Shown here: positions 53,759-64,000 of the stretch, in pieces | Layout: the number at the start of each line of letters is the position of its first letter | Numbering within the stretch: the first letter of the stretch is position 1 | Assembly: GCF_030864005.1 (NCBI RefSeq) | Contig: NZ_CP132976.1 | Span: 4,092,001 to 4,156,000 of the forward strand | Reading direction: 5' to 3' | Source: Achromobacter seleniivolatilans | GTDB taxonomy: Bacteria; Pseudomonadota; Gammaproteobacteria; Burkholderiales; Burkholderiaceae_B | Length of the DNA stretch: 64,000 nucleotides | The notes under the pieces: generated by a model | Told to the model about the DNA's origin: nothing | Databases searched by the model: none | The model's input: the letters and a program-made list of their open reading frames with translations, nothing else | Position numbers and translations under genes: made by a program

Positions 53759-53790
53759 AAAGGGACGGCGCCTGACGGGGCCGTCCCTTT
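53759..53790 (-). terminator. Terminator after glyA
   Basis: AAAGGGACGGC and GCCGTCCCTTT form an 11-bp stem around a 10-base loop. On the minus strand the right arm ends in TTT. It is 46 bp past the glyA stop, so nrdR should have its own promoter. Confidence 0.7.
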
Positions 53791-53836
53791 GGATCAGTAC
53801 TTTTCGGCGTAGCTACGCTCCGCCGAGCAAGCCTGC

Positions 53837-55087
<1,251 letters not shown>

Positions 55088-55291
55088 GACGGGGGTTTCC
55101 TGAGGCGGTAAGAGAGGGGAAAACTGCGTCGGGTGGGTAAACCCGGAGAATGCTGGATAGTTTACCGCGTCACACGGAATGAATTGCCGCCAAAATGCGC
55201 TGAACCTGGGCAAAATAACGCCGATGGGCACGAAAACCACGCTATCGCCGCGCGCCCGGAAACCCCTCTCAATCCGACTTGAGAAACTTTC

Positions 55292-55930
55292 ATGCAAACC
55301 GCCACTCTCATAACCTACTCGCTAGTAGCCGCAGCAAGCGTCATCAGTCCCGGTCCCGCCACCATGCTGGCGATTCGCAATGGCGCGGCGGGTGGCGTGC
55401 GCGCGGTGGTGCCGTCCACACTGGGAAATGTCACCGGTCTGTTCCTGCTGTCAGCGGCGGCCATGTTGGGCCTGGGCGTGGTGCTGCAATCGTCGGCCAT
55501 GTTATTCACAATCTTGAAAGTGGCAGGCGCCGCCTATCTGATCTATGTAGGCCTGCGCCACCTGCTCGGGCGCGCCCATATTGCGCCGCCGGACGACTTG
55601 GCGACCGCCACGATGCAGCGCCGCCCCGGCCGTCTGTACCTGGAAGCCACGTTCGTGGCCGCCATGAATCCCAAGCCCATCCTGTTTTTTACCGCGTTGT
55701 TTCCACAATTTCTGAACGCGCACGAACCCTTGCTGCCGCAGTTCTTCATCCTGACCGGCATCTTCATGGCCATGTCGCTGGTATCCCTGCTGACCTACGG
55801 TGCGCTGGCCCGCCGCGCCCGCGGCCTGCTGCGCCAGCCCCGGATTGTGGTGTGGCTAAATCGCCTGGTCGGATCTATTTTTGTCGCGTTTGGCTTGGCG
55901 CTGCTGCGGTTGAAGCGGTCTGCCGGTTAA
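55292..55930 (+). CDS. LysE/RhtB-family exporter
   Basis: The 212-residue protein has about six membrane helices and the family features [20 protein letters not shown] (residues 19-38) and [14 protein letters not shown]. These proteins export amino acids or related compounds. The substrate is unknown. It is divergent from glyA and is followed by the repeat copy at 55959 and the toxin-antitoxin module on the other strand. Confidence 0.9.
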   Translation: MQTATLITYSLVAAASVISPGPATMLAIRNGAAGGVRAVVPSTLGNVTGLFLLSAAAMLGLGVVLQSSAMLFTILKVAGAAYLIYVGLRHLLGRAHIAPPDDLATATMQRRPGRLYLEATFVAAMNPKPILFFTALFPQFLNAHEPLLPQFFILTGIFMAMSLVSLLTYGALARRARGLLRQPRIVVWLNRLVGSIFVAFGLALLRLKRSAG

Positions 55931-55958
55931 CGACCTGAACTGCGGCACGAATCAGCCC

Positions 55959-56011
55959 ACGAAAAAAAAGGCCGCAATTTGCGGCCCTTGATCATGGCGT
56001 AGCCGTTGTCA
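55959..56011. repeat. Direct repeat copy 1 (with terminator) flanking the TA module
   Basis: This 53-bp segment, with ACG, an 8-A run, then GGCCGCAATTTGCGGCC and CTTGATCATGGCGTAGCCGTTGTCA, is repeated with three or so differences at 56882-56933. On the minus strand it gives the terminator stem plus T run of the antitoxin gene, and it includes the antitoxin's last codons. Confidence 0.8.
55962..55987 (-). terminator. Rho-independent terminator of the TA module
   Basis: On the minus strand GGCCGCAAATTGCGGCC forms a stem followed by eight Ts. It is 5 bp past the antitoxin stop. Confidence 0.8.
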
Positions 56012-56339
56012 CGTTGAGCTGAATCGCTTTGCCGGCACGCCCAAGCATCTCCACCAAAGCGTCCATGGTGAACTTGGCGGTTTTCTTGTTCACGACATCG
56101 GACACGCGCGGCCGAGAGATCATCAGAATTTGAGCGGCCTCAGCCTGCTTCAAATGATGTTGTTCAATCCAAGACGCCAGCTCAGCCATTAGTTGCTCTT
56201 TCAAGGCTTTCGCGTCGTTGATCTGCTTGTTGGACGCGGCAAGCAGGCGGTCGGCCTCGACAGGCGGAAATCCTAATTCCAGGAAAATATTGGCTCCCGC
56301 CGGGGTCACACGGCGAATTTCAGTATCGATGTCCTTCAT
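55992..56339 (-). CDS. HigA-like antitoxin (XRE helix-turn-helix)
   Basis: The 115-residue protein has a central helix-turn-helix (LKQAEAAQILMISRPRVSDV, near residues 64-83), in the pattern of HTH_37 antitoxins, and an N-terminal acidic helical part. It would bind the toxin and the palindrome at 56694. The ATG overlaps the toxin stop by 4 bp (ATGA). The last codons and the terminator lie in the repeated sequence. It is encoded after the toxin, as in higBA modules. Confidence 0.85.
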   Translation of the reverse strand: MKDIDTEIRRVTPAGANIFLELGFPPVEADRLLAASNKQINDAKALKEQLMAELASWIEQHHLKQAEAAQILMISRPRVSDVVNKKTAKFTMDALVEMLGRAGKAIQLNVTTATP

Positions 56340-56680
56340 TTCCCGCCTCTCCGTGCATTGAGCACTGCCCGATAGCGCGCGCTCACGATGTCCTTGTCGC
56401 GATGACTGGTGGCACGGGACGTCTTATGAAAGCAATGCAAGACGTAGAGTGCCTCTTCAAACTTGGCGACTATCATGATGCGAAATTCGCCAGCGAGCTC
56501 TCGAATTCGTATTTCTCGCAAGCCGCTTCCGGCGTTATCAAACGCCTTCCAATCATCAGGTTCCAACCCCCATTGGATCTTGCTCAATTGAAAACCCGCT
56601 TGGCGCCGGACATCGCCCGGAAATTTCAGCAGATCCGAGTATGAAGAGCCGATCCAAATAATTGCCTTTTCCGATGCCAT
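56336..56680 (-). CDS. HigB/Gp49-like toxin
   Basis: The 114-residue basic protein has the RelE/HigB Gp49-type pattern: an N-terminal WIGSSYSDLLKFPGDVRRQAG, then LREIRIRELAGEFRIMIVAKF, then ALYVLHCFHKTSRATSHRD. These toxins are mRNA interferases that cleave at the ribosome. The ATG at 56680 is followed by the antitoxin with a 4-bp overlap. The palindromic operator lies 14 bp upstream of the start. Codon use is lower in GC than the flanking genes, consistent with transfer. Confidence 0.85.
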   Translation of the reverse strand: MASEKAIIWIGSSYSDLLKFPGDVRRQAGFQLSKIQWGLEPDDWKAFDNAGSGLREIRIRELAGEFRIMIVAKFEEALYVLHCFHKTSRATSHRDKDIVSARYRAVLNARRGGK

Positions 56681-56693
56681 GCGAAACCATAAT

Positions 56694-56709
56694 GTATAAA
56701 ATTTTATAC
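56694..56709. promoter_or_regulatory. 16-bp palindromic operator of the TA module
   Basis: GTATAAAATTTTATAC is a perfect palindrome 14 bp before the toxin start, in the position of an antitoxin-bound operator, and it includes the AT-rich promoter core. Confidence 0.6.
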
Positions 56710-56881
56710 CGAAATGGAAATGGCGTCAGCTACCTTCAAGGCTGTAACGGGACTATCCATACCGGGCTAGTCCTATTCCAGCAAATCCAACCCGCATCCG
56801 GTCAATTTGGACCTGAATGGAAGACCAACGGCAATACGGTCGACCGCAGCTTCGCGCCCTCAGCTGTGGCGAACTGAGCAG

Positions 56882-56933
56882 ACGAAAAAAAGGCCGCAAT
56901 TTGCGGCCCTTGATCACGGCGTAGCAGTTGTCA
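56882..56933. repeat. Direct repeat copy 2, also the terminator of the PEBP gene
   Basis: This 52-bp segment repeats 55959-56011, with a 7-A run and changes at three or so bases. On the minus strand it is the terminator of the YbhB-like gene. Its stop codon lies at the end of the repeat (56931-56933). Between the two copies is the toxin-antitoxin module and about 170 bp of unassigned sequence. Confidence 0.8.
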
Positions 56934-57584
56934 GGTGGACGTAGCTCCGATTTGCTTCGGCGCCAGCCTGGGATTCAAGGTGTAGGTACCCGTAATCGAT
57001 GCCTGCGCCAGCACGTGTTTTTGCATGGCCCGCAGCGCGTCGTCGCCCGTGAACGCGCCATTCAGATTCAGGCTGGGCACATCCAGCGCGTACAGCGTGA
57101 ACACGTAGCGATGCACGATTGCATCGTTCCAGGGCGGGCATGGGCCGTCGTAACCGAAGTAGTCGCCGCTCATGTCGTGGTCATTGGCGAACCATGAGGA
57201 ATACGAATTGATGCCTTGGCGCGCATCCAGCGGCGCCAAGGGGCCGCCCTTTCCGCGTGGCGTAATGCCATTGGAAAAGGCGCCTTCCTCGATGTCTCGC
57301 ATGTCGGCCGCCAGGTCCACCAGCACCCAATGGAAGAAATCCACGCGTGGCAGATCGGCCGGCACTTCACGGCCGTCCTGGTTGACGTCATCGGGCCGGG
57401 AAGGCACGTCGGGGTCGTGACAGATCAGCGCAAACGACTGCGTTCCCGCCGGAACATCGTCCCAGGAAAACTGCGGGTTGTAGTTGTCTGCCAGCGCGAC
57501 GTGCGATTGCGCATCAATCCTGCCGAAAGCGTAGCGTTCGGGAATTGACTCGTGATCGGAAAAAGACAAACTCGAGAGTTTCAT
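56931..57584 (-). CDS. YbhB/YbcL-type PEBP protein
   Basis: The 217-residue protein has the phosphatidylethanolamine-binding (PEBP) fold with ALICHDPDVPSRPDDVN, FFHWVLVDL and the C-terminal DGPCPPWNDAIVHRYVF and LYALD stretches, which form the anion-binding pocket. The role of bacterial YbhB is uncertain. The gene stands alone between the TA region and tyrS. The repeated terminator follows. Confidence 0.9.
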   Translation of the reverse strand: MKLSSLSFSDHESIPERYAFGRIDAQSHVALADNYNPQFSWDDVPAGTQSFALICHDPDVPSRPDDVNQDGREVPADLPRVDFFHWVLVDLAADMRDIEEGAFSNGITPRGKGGPLAPLDARQGINSYSSWFANDHDMSGDYFGYDGPCPPWNDAIVHRYVFTLYALDVPSLNLNGAFTGDDALRAMQKHVLAQASITGTYTLNPRLAPKQIGATST

Positions 57585-57656
57585 GTCGTGCTCCTTGAAG
57601 TGCCGAGAAAGGCGTCCTTGCCCCTGTCTGTACCCTCAGCGTATCAAACTTCGCAC

Positions 57657-58886
57657 TTACGAGTTCAAGTTAACACGGGCGAACTTGCGCTTGCCCACCT
57701 GAACAACGTAAGTCCCCGCCGGCAATTGCAACGATTTGTCTTCCACGCGATCGCCATTCACGCGCACGCCGCCCTGCTCCACGTTGCGCTGCGCTTCTGA
57801 CCCAGACGCGACCAGCCCCGCTTCGCGCAACAATTTCAAAATTCCCACCGGCGCGCCGCCGATATTCACTTCGGGCATATCTTCCGGAATGGCGCCATCG
57901 CGGAAACGGGCTTCGAACGAGGCCAGCGCATCCTCCGCTGCCTTCGCGGAATGGAAGCGGGTGATGATTTCCTGAGCCAGCATCACTTTCGCATCCCGCG
58001 GGTTGCGGCCGCCATCGATCTCTTGCTTGAGACCCGCGATGTCTTCCAGGGTGCGGAAGGACAGCAATTCGAAATAGCGCCACATCAGCGTGTCGGAAAT
58101 CGACATGAGCTTGCCGAACATCGAATCGGGCGACTCCGAAATACCGATGTAGTTGCCCTTGGACTTGGACATTTTCTCTACGCCGTCGGTGCCAACCAGC
58201 AGCGGCATCGTCAAGATGCACTGCGGCTCCTGGCCATACTCTTTTTGCAGCTCGCGTCCAACCAGCAGGTTGAACTTCTGATCGGTGCCCCCCAGCTCCA
58301 GATCGGACTTAAGCGCCACCGAGTCGTAACCCTGCATCAGCGGATACAAAAATTCATGTACCGAGATCGGGATGCCGCCCTTGAACCGCTTGGTGAAGTC
58401 TTCGCGTTCCATCATGCGGGCCACCGTGTAACGGGAGGCCAGCTGAATCATGCCGCGTGCGCCCAGCGGATCGCACCACTCAGAGTTGTAACGGATCTCG
58501 GTGCGCGCCGGGTCCAGCACCAAACTAGCCTGCGCATAGTAGGTCTTGGCATTGGATTCGATCTGTTCGCGCGTGAGCGGCGGACGCGTGCTGTTGCGGC
58601 CGCTGGGGTCTCCAATGGTGGAGGTGAAATCGCCAATCAAGAAAATGACGTTGTGACCCAGATCCTGCAGCTGGCGCATCTTGTTCAGCACCACGGTGTG
58701 ACCCAGGTGGATGTCCGGCGCGGTGGGATCCAGCCCCAGTTTGATGCGCAGAGGCACGCCGGTGGCGCGGCTCTTGGCCAGCTTGCGGGCAAATTCCGCT
58801 TCAACCAGCAGCTCATCGCATCCGCGCTTGGCTATACGCAGATCAGCTTCAACTTCGGGAGTAATAGGGGCTTCTGAGGGTGACAT
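57657..58886 (-). CDS. tyrS: Tyrosyl-tRNA synthetase
   Basis: The 409-residue enzyme is a class I synthetase. It has the HIGH-type motif in [13 protein letters not shown] (about residues 58-70), the KMSKS motif in [13 protein letters not shown], and a C-terminal S4-like domain ([12 protein letters not shown] at the end). The M23 peptidase gene is divergent, with 256 bp between the starts. The tyrS - M23 - anmK order recurs in this bacterial group. Confidence 0.97.
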   Translation of the reverse strand: MSPSEAPITPEVEADLRIAKRGCDELLVEAEFARKLAKSRATGVPLRIKLGLDPTAPDIHLGHTVVLNKMRQLQDLGHNVIFLIGDFTSTIGDPSGRNSTRPPLTREQIESNAKTYYAQASLVLDPARTEIRYNSEWCDPLGARGMIQLASRYTVARMMEREDFTKRFKGGIPISVHEFLYPLMQGYDSVALKSDLELGGTDQKFNLLVGRELQKEYGQEPQCILTMPLLVGTDGVEKMSKSKGNYIGISESPDSMFGKLMSISDTLMWRYFELLSFRTLEDIAGLKQEIDGGRNPRDAKVMLAQEIITRFHSAKAAEDALASFEARFRDGAIPEDMPEVNIGGAPVGILKLLREAGLVASGSEAQRNVEQGGVRVNGDRVEDKSLQLPAGTYVVQVGKRKFARVNLNS

Positions 58887-59142
58887 GGCAGGGGGACCAA
58901 AGCGGCTTCAGCCGACAAAAAGGTGTAAAAAGTGACGAAAACTATCGAAAATTCTAGCCTAATCGGCTAGGATAACGCCCTAATCATACGCAACTGTCAT
59001 ATATACGCAGTTGCTTCGGCCTACCACCCGTTGTTCACAAGTTGCGCCCCGCGCCAGCCCTTGCCCCGGAAAACGTGGCGCGCGGGGGCCGTTCGTGTCA
59101 CGCACCCTGCGAGCTCAAGCCACCTGAGAGGGTATCTTCACG

Positions 59143-60552
59143 ATGAATCGTGGCCTCCACGAACTGGCGAGTAGCATCAAACGCAAAGTTGCTGCCCTGT
59201 TTGCGCCCGTTGAGCCCAAGCCCCATCGCTCGGGACTTTTCCGCCGCACGCTTCTCGTCAGCGCAATCGGTCTGTTTGCAGGCGCCGCCGCTCTAGGCAT
59301 GGTGCAGCAACCTGACCGCACTGAACTTCCCCAGACCCGCATCATCCAAAGCGTCTTGCCACTGACCGCCGACCAAGTCGAAGTCAGCAGCCCGAGCGCC
59401 GCGCCGTACATCAGCGAGACCCGCATTCGTGCCGGCGACACGCTGGCTGCGGTGCTGCAACGCCTGGAGCTGGACGCCCCCAACCTTCAGACCTTCCTGA
59501 CGCACGACGCCAGCGCCCGCAGCATCTACAAGCTGTACCCGGGCCGCTCGGTGCAAGCCGCGACGGACGAGCAAGGCAATCTGATCTGGCTGCGTTACAT
59601 CCACACGCCCGGCAACGAGACGGATGGCCAGGTCGTGACGCGCATGCTGCACGTTGCGCCTGCGGGCGACAGCTACAAGGCTGAAGAAGTCACTGAAAGC
59701 ACTGATCGCCAGACCCGCGTCGCCGTGGGCACGATCAAGTCTTCACTGTTTGGCGCAACGGACGCCGCTGGCATCCCCGATTCGGTCACCATGCAGATGG
59801 CCGACATCCTCAGCGCCAAGATCGACTTCCTGCGCGATCTGCGCCAAGGCGATCAGTTCCGCGTGGTCTACGAAGTGCGTTCGCACGACGGCCGCTACGC
59901 CGGCGCTGGCCGCGTGCTGGCCCTGGAATTCATCAACGGCGGCAAGACCTACAGCGCTGTCTGGTTCAGCCCCGACGAGAAAAGCGGTTCGTACTACGAC
60001 TTCGACGGCACCAGCCTGCGCGGCGCGTTCCTGCGTACCGCCCTGAAGTTCAGCCGGATCAGCTCGACGTTCGGCATGCGGATGCACCCCATCCACAAGA
60101 CCTGGACGGGCCACAAGGGCGTGGATTACGCCGCGCCGACTGGCACGCCGATCCACTCCACCGCCGATGGCACGGTCGAATTCTCGGGATGGCAGAACGG
60201 CTACGGCAACGTGGTCATCGTGAAGCATCACGGCAAGTACTCGACGCTGTACGCTCACCAGAGCCGCATTGCCGAAGGCATCACCAAGGGCTCGAAGATC
60301 TCGCAAGGCCAGTTGCTGGGTTATGTCGGTTCCACCGGCTGGGCTACCGGCCCGCACCTGCATTATGAGTTCCGCGTGGATAATCAGCCGATCGACCCGC
60401 TGGCTGTGGACCTGCCCGTCGCTCGCGCTCTGGAACCCGCGGAAGTTCGCGCGTTCAATCAGGCCGTGGCTCCGTACAAGCAGCAGATTCAGCTGCTGAC
60501 CGAGTTCCAGCAGACCCTTCCCGACTCGCTGACCAACGTGGCCAGCCGCTAG
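59143..60552 (+). CDS. M23-family metallopeptidase (MepM/DipM-like)
   Basis: The 469-residue membrane-anchored protein has one N-terminal helix (about residues 40-58), two middle domains and a C-terminal LytM/M23 domain. The zinc site is HKGVDYAAP (His and Asp) and the later HLHYEFRVD. It cleaves peptidoglycan cross-links in the periplasm. anmK follows after a terminator. The start at 59143 follows GAGGGTATCTTCACG. Confidence 0.93.
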   Translation: MNRGLHELASSIKRKVAALFAPVEPKPHRSGLFRRTLLVSAIGLFAGAAALGMVQQPDRTELPQTRIIQSVLPLTADQVEVSSPSAAPYISETRIRAGDTLAAVLQRLELDAPNLQTFLTHDASARSIYKLYPGRSVQAATDEQGNLIWLRYIHTPGNETDGQVVTRMLHVAPAGDSYKAEEVTESTDRQTRVAVGTIKSSLFGATDAAGIPDSVTMQMADILSAKIDFLRDLRQGDQFRVVYEVRSHDGRYAGAGRVLALEFINGGKTYSAVWFSPDEKSGSYYDFDGTSLRGAFLRTALKFSRISSTFGMRMHPIHKTWTGHKGVDYAAPTGTPIHSTADGTVEFSGWQNGYGNVVIVKHHGKYSTLYAHQSRIAEGITKGSKISQGQLLGYVGSTGWATGPHLHYEFRVDNQPIDPLAVDLPVARALEPAEVRAFNQAVAPYKQQIQLLTEFQQTLPDSLTNVASR

Positions 60553-60580
60553 ACAGCCCCGTCGGCATGACGCACCAAGA

Positions 60581-60621
60581 AGGCGGTCCGCGCACATCGA
60601 TGCCGGACCGCCTTTTTCTTT
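60581..60621 (+). terminator. Rho-independent terminator between the M23 gene and anmK
   Basis: GGCGGTCCG and CGGACCGCC form a 9-bp stem with a 13-base loop, followed by TTTTTCTTT. It lies 29 bp past the M23 stop. Confidence 0.8.
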
Positions 60622-60633
60622 AGGCGGACCCTC

Positions 60634-61797
60634 ATGGCAGACCCTCTACACACCGCAGCCCCATCTACCGCGCGCGGCCCCCAGCCTGCGCAAGGCGCGG
60701 GGCTCTACATCGGCTTGATGTCCGGCACTAGCGTTGATGGCGTCGATGGCGTGCTGGTGCGCCTGGCAGACCATCAGGCGCCGCACATGCTGGCAAGCGC
60801 GAGCTTGCCCATGCCCGAGAACTTGCGGCGCGAATTGCTGGCCTTGAATCAGGCGGGCGATGACGAACTGGCGCGCGCCGCGCTGGCGTCAAACGCCTTG
60901 GTCCGCGTGTATGCCCAGGCCGTCGCCACCCTGCTCCAAGATGCTGGTGTCCCAGCCCACGACGTAATCGCCATTGGCGCGCACGGCCAGACCGTGCGGC
61001 ACCGGCCTGACAACGGCTACACCGTGCAATTGAATGCGCCCGCCCTGCTCGCAGAACTGACCGGGATCGATGTGGTGGCGGACTTCCGCAGCCGCGACGT
61101 CGCCGCGGGCGGCCAAGGCGCACCGCTGGTGCCGCCGTTTCATGCCGCGATTTTTGGGACCGGCCACGGACGTGCCGTACTCAATCTAGGCGGCATCGCT
61201 AACGTGACACTGCTACAGCCCGGACAGCCCGTGCGTGGCTTTGACACTGGCCCCGCGAACGTTCTGATGGATGGCTGGTGTCAGCGGCATCTGGGCAAAC
61301 CTTATGATGCCGACGGCCGCTGGGCCGCCACAGGCCAGGTGCTTGCTTCCTTGCTGGAACAGTTGATTGCCAGCGAACCCTGGTTCGCCCTGACTCCGCC
61401 CAAATCCACCGGACGGGACCTTTTCAGCATGCGGTGGCTGGATGAACGCCTGGCGATGTTCGACGGACCGAAGCCCGCCCCGCAGGACGTGCAGGCCACT
61501 CTGCAACGTTTAACTGCCCGAACCGTAGCCAACGCCATCGAGGCCGCAGCAGCGGCGGTTCAAGAGGTCTACGTATGCGGCGGCGGTGCCCGTAATGCGG
61601 GTCTCATGCGCGAATTGGCGTACTGCTTGCAGCGCCCTGTCCATCCGACCGACGCGCTGGGCGTGCCGGCGCAAGAGGTCGAAGCATTAGCCTTTGCGTG
61701 GCTGGCGCATGCGTTCACGCATCGTATTGCTGCCGGACTGCCCGAAGTGACAGGCGCACGCGGCGCTCGAATCCTGGGCGCCCTCTACCCGTCGTAG
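60634..61797 (+). CDS. anmK: Anhydro-N-acetylmuramic acid kinase
   Basis: The 387-residue kinase has the start [20 protein letters not shown] and the ATP/sugar stretch [17 protein letters not shown]. The C-terminus has [15 protein letters not shown]. It phosphorylates and opens anhydro-MurNAc released by lytic enzymes, so it works with the M23 and MltD murein hydrolases in cell-wall recycling. The ATG at 60634 is 12 bp after the terminator. Confidence 0.95.
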   Translation: MADPLHTAAPSTARGPQPAQGAGLYIGLMSGTSVDGVDGVLVRLADHQAPHMLASASLPMPENLRRELLALNQAGDDELARAALASNALVRVYAQAVATLLQDAGVPAHDVIAIGAHGQTVRHRPDNGYTVQLNAPALLAELTGIDVVADFRSRDVAAGGQGAPLVPPFHAAIFGTGHGRAVLNLGGIANVTLLQPGQPVRGFDTGPANVLMDGWCQRHLGKPYDADGRWAATGQVLASLLEQLIASEPWFALTPPKSTGRDLFSMRWLDERLAMFDGPKPAPQDVQATLQRLTARTVANAIEAAAAAVQEVYVCGGGARNAGLMRELAYCLQRPVHPTDALGVPAQEVEALAFAWLAHAFTHRIAAGLPEVTGARGARILGALYPS

Positions 61798-61880
61798 GGT
61801 GGATGCACCACGCGCAAAGCCCAAAGAAATATGCGGTGTTTCGACGCGAGAAACCCATCCTGCGATCGAAGGATGGGGTG
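61793..61880. repeat. Possible dispersed inverted repeat after anmK
   Basis: CGTAGGGTGGATGCACCACGCG near the anmK stop and GACGCGAGAAACCCATCCTGCG further on form an imperfect fold, and CCCATCC and GGATGGG pair at 61854-61877. It resembles the short GTAGG-type palindromic elements found in many proteobacteria. I cannot prove it is repeated, because only one copy is in the window. Confidence 0.35.
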
Positions 61881-61906
61881 ATCAAACCGTTGATCAATAG
61901 GCCAAC

Positions 61907-61939
61907 AAAAAGCCCTTCGGATTGCCGAAGGGCTTTTTA
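61907..61939. terminator. Bidirectional terminator between anmK and erpA
   Basis: AAAAAGCCCTTCGG and CCGAAGGGCTTTTT form a 10-bp stem with A and T runs on both sides, 20 bp past the erpA stop. It can end both anmK and erpA transcripts. Confidence 0.85.
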
Positions 61940-61958
61940 CTTCGCGTTCGGTTGAGTC

Positions 61959-62330
61959 TTAGACCGAGAACGAGGAACCGCAGCCGCAGGTGGTGCTGGC
62001 GTTGGGGTTGCGGATGACGAACTGCGCGCCTTCCAGGTCTTCCTTGTAGTCGATCTCAGCGCCGACCAGGTACTGGAAGCTCATCGGATCGACGAGCAGT
62101 TGCACGCCAGCCTTGTCCAGCACGGTGTCGTCTTCGTTCACGACTTCGTCGAACGTAAAACCGTACTGAAAGCCCGAACAGCCGCCGCCCTGCACAAATA
62201 CACGGAGCTTCAGCTCAGGGTTGCCTTCTTCGAGCAACAGGTCTTTCACTTTGGCGGCAGCCGAGTCAGTAAATACCAGGGGGGCAGGCGGCGCAGCCTG
62301 CAGGTCGACGGTTTCGGTCACTGCATTCAT
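61959..62330 (-). CDS. erpA: Iron-sulfur cluster insertion protein ErpA
   Basis: The 123-residue A-type carrier has the three conserved Cys: one in [12 protein letters not shown] and two in the C-terminal TTCGCGSSF. It delivers Fe-S clusters to targets such as IspG. The ATG at 62330 gives the standard length. It is part of a block (DUF6776 gene, argC) on the same strand. Confidence 0.95.
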   Translation of the reverse strand: MNAVTETVDLQAAPPAPLVFTDSAAAKVKDLLLEEGNPELKLRVFVQGGGCSGFQYGFTFDEVVNEDDTVLDKAGVQLLVDPMSFQYLVGAEIDYKEDLEGAQFVIRNPNASTTCGCGSSFSV

Positions 62331-62416
62331 GGTTAACTCCTGGCCGGTCAGGCCATATTTCAGTGAGCGGCGTCGCCGCTCGTATAGTGTCACTATAGCG
62401 CAGGCCTTGACCAGAC

Positions 62417-63163
62417 TCAAAGTTCCAGCTTGACACTACGGGTAGCCCGGACGGTTTCACCTTCCAGGACGCTGACAGTCACGTTTTCGGGGACAAATCC
62501 CTCGGGCACAGCCAGCATGCCCTGACTGCGTTGATACTGATCGAATTGCAGGGCCAGAGACGCCGCCGACGTGCTTTCGCCGGTAACGGTGACCGGGCCA
62601 GTCTCGGCCTTGACCTGCATCGGCGCCAAGTCCACCGTTACGGTTTCGCCCTTTAATACGCCCGTTGCCTGGAACCGCAAGGCGCCAGCGAATGGCGTTC
62701 CACCATTGCGGCCGCTGCGCATCAGCAGCACCTTGTAGCGCAAACCCCCGCCATCGCGCTCGATCTGCACGCTGCGAATGTCCACCGAACCTTCCGGCCC
62801 GGGCGGCAGCAATTGCTCGTAGAAGGCGAGCTGATCGCGCACTCGGCCCAATTCCGCTTGAGCGGTAAGCAGCTGGGCTTCAAGCTCTTCACGTGCGGCA
62901 CGCTCGATGACGAGTTCGCCATCAGCAGTATCCAATTGGCCGCGCGTATAACGCAGTTGCGTGGTCTGTTGACGCATCGCCTCTTCTTGATCCGAGGCCT
63001 GCTGGCTCGTGATCACCACCGCATCTTGCGGCCGGTACAGTTGCCGCGCATAAAAGTACCCTGCCGAACTGCCCAGCAACACGCCAATCAGCAAGCCAGC
63101 AAACAGGCGCAGCCACCCGCGAGGGGAGCCGGAGGAAAGCGGAGCGGACGAGTCAGCGGACAT
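62417..63163 (-). CDS. DUF6776-type membrane-anchored protein
   Basis: The 248-residue protein has one N-terminal membrane helix ([20 protein letters not shown], residues 18-37), a coiled coil to about residue 120, and a beta-rich periplasmic domain. This matches a family found beside argC and erpA in beta-proteobacteria; function is unknown. Its start is 45 bp downstream of the argC stop. Confidence 0.78.
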   Translation of the reverse strand: MSADSSAPLSSGSPRGWLRLFAGLLIGVLLGSSAGYFYARQLYRPQDAVVITSQQASDQEEAMRQQTTQLRYTRGQLDTADGELVIERAAREELEAQLLTAQAELGRVRDQLAFYEQLLPPGPEGSVDIRSVQIERDGGGLRYKVLLMRSGRNGGTPFAGALRFQATGVLKGETVTVDLAPMQVKAETGPVTVTGESTSAASLALQFDQYQRSQGMLAVPEGFVPENVTVSVLEGETVRATRSVKLEL

Positions 63164-63208
63164 AAAGAGCGGCAGCCGGGTGGCCGATGGCCACCCGCAA
63201 GGGCATCA

Positions 63209-64000
63209 TCAGGGCAGGATCGCAACCTGATCCAGACCCACCGACTCGGGAATACCGAACATCAGATTCATGTTCTGAACGGCTTGACCCGCAGCACCCT
63301 TGACCAGATTGTCCTGCACAACCATCACGATCAGTTGATCGCCATTGCCAGGACGGCTCAGTGCGATGCGCAGGTTGTTCGATGCGCGCACCGAACGCGT
63401 TTCGGGCAGGCTGCCGGCAGGCATGACGTCCACGAACGGTTCATCTGCATAACGCGCTTCAAACAGGGCCTGGAAATCCGTATCACGGGCTTCCGGCAGG
63501 ATGCGCGCGTAGATCGTGGAAAACATGCCGCGAATCATGGGCACCAAGTGCGGCACGAAGGTCAGGCCGACTTTGCCGCCAGAGATCTTTTCCAGCTGGG
63601 CAACAATTTCCGGGTGATGGCGGTGACCCGACACGCCGTAGGCCTTGAAGTTGTCAGAGGCTTCCGAGAACAGCGAACCCACTTCTGCCTTGCGGCCAGC
63701 GCCCGACACGCCCGACTTGCAGTCGGCGATCAGGGTTTGCGCATCCACCAGCGCCTTGCCGCCTTCGAGCAGCGGGGCCAGGCCCAGCAGCACGGTGGTG
63801 GGGTAGCAGCCCGGGTTACCGATCACGCGAGCCTTGGAAATGGCTTCGCGGTTCAGTTCCACCAGGCCATATTGGGATTCAGCCAGAATGTCCGGGCAGG
63901 TATGGGGAATTTTGTACCAACGCTCGAAGGTGGGGATGTCTTGCAAGCGGAAGTCAGCAGCCAGGTCGATGACGCGGGTGCCGGCTGCGATCAGTTCCTG
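63209..64000 (-). CDS. argC: N-acetyl-gamma-glutamyl-phosphate reductase (5' end outside window)
   Basis: The frame is open to the window end and covers the C-terminal 263 residues. The active-site Cys is in [19 protein letters not shown], and GHRHHPEI carries the family His. ArgC makes N-acetyl-glutamate semialdehyde in arginine synthesis. The start lies beyond 64000. Confidence 0.95.
   Translation of the reverse strand, partial: QELIAAGTRVIDLAADFRLQDIPTFERWYKIPHTCPDILAESQYGLVELNREAISKARVIGNPGCYPTTVLLGLAPLLEGGKALVDAQTLIADCKSGVSGAGRKAEVGSLFSEASDNFKAYGVSGHRHHPEIVAQLEKISGGKVGLTFVPHLVPMIRGMFSTIYARILPEARDTDFQALFEARYADEPFVDVMPAGSLPETRSVRASNNLRIALSRPGNGDQLIVMVVQDNLVKGAAGQAVQNMNLMFGIPESVGLDQVAILP

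Overview
The window is about 64 kb of high-GC chromosome. Gene content and order suggest a betaproteobacterium of the Alcaligenaceae, most like Achromobacter or Bordetella. The reasons are several Bug-type periplasmic receptors, LysR genes next to CoA-transferase/hydratase genes, a lipid A glucosamine (lgm-like) gene set, and the tyrS / M23 peptidase / anmK / erpA / argC block. No integrase, transposase, phage or CRISPR array was seen. This assignment is inference from gene content, not from a database search.

Layout. 1-4630: the end of a LysR regulator, then four genes (polyprenyl-phosphate glycosyltransferase, ArnT-like transferase, YdjC/ChbG deacetylase, GtrA-like flippase) that match the Bordetella lgm lipid A modification pathway. 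4.8-6.5 kb: an acetyltransferase and small proteins, including a 55-residue membrane protein. 6.6-16.6 kb: tRNA-Val, dnaQ, an RND efflux pump with its adaptor, rnhA, a YafS-like methyltransferase, gloB, mltD and fabI. 16.6-29.5 kb: an OsmC protein, a DUF533 protein, nadC with a NUDIX-type regulator and two matching operators, three orphan Bug receptors, a beta-propeller protein, a DsbA/FrnE protein and a CoA-transferase/enoyl-CoA hydratase module with its LysR regulator.

29.5-35.4 kb is an acid-resistance island: gadC, glsA, hdeA and gadB on one strand, followed by an opposite-strand RcsB-like response regulator. Glutaminase supplies glutamate and ammonia, GadB consumes a proton per glutamate, GadC exchanges glutamate for GABA, and HdeA protects periplasmic proteins. 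The control region ahead of gadC is AT-rich and holds a perfect palindrome and RcsB-box-like sites.

35.4-50.2 kb: a very large DUF2339 membrane protein, an orphan type VI effector/immunity pair in which the effector (tae4) is frameshifted at a G tract, tRNA-Ser, the prkA-yeaH-spoVR stress operon, a long stretch without a recognisable gene, and a DUF3142 lipoprotein paired with a large lipoprotein of unknown function. 50.2-64 kb is mostly housekeeping (ribD, nrdR, glyA, tyrS, M23 peptidase, anmK, erpA, argC). It is interrupted by an isochorismatase/GlxA-regulator pair and by a HigBA-like toxin-antitoxin module that lies between two copies of a roughly 52-bp repeat.

The most unusual observations are the toxin-antitoxin module bracketed by repeats, the frameshifted tae4 beside an intact tai4, the efflux pump placed directly upstream of dnaQ, and the clustered Gad/Hde system with a divergent RcsB-like regulator.
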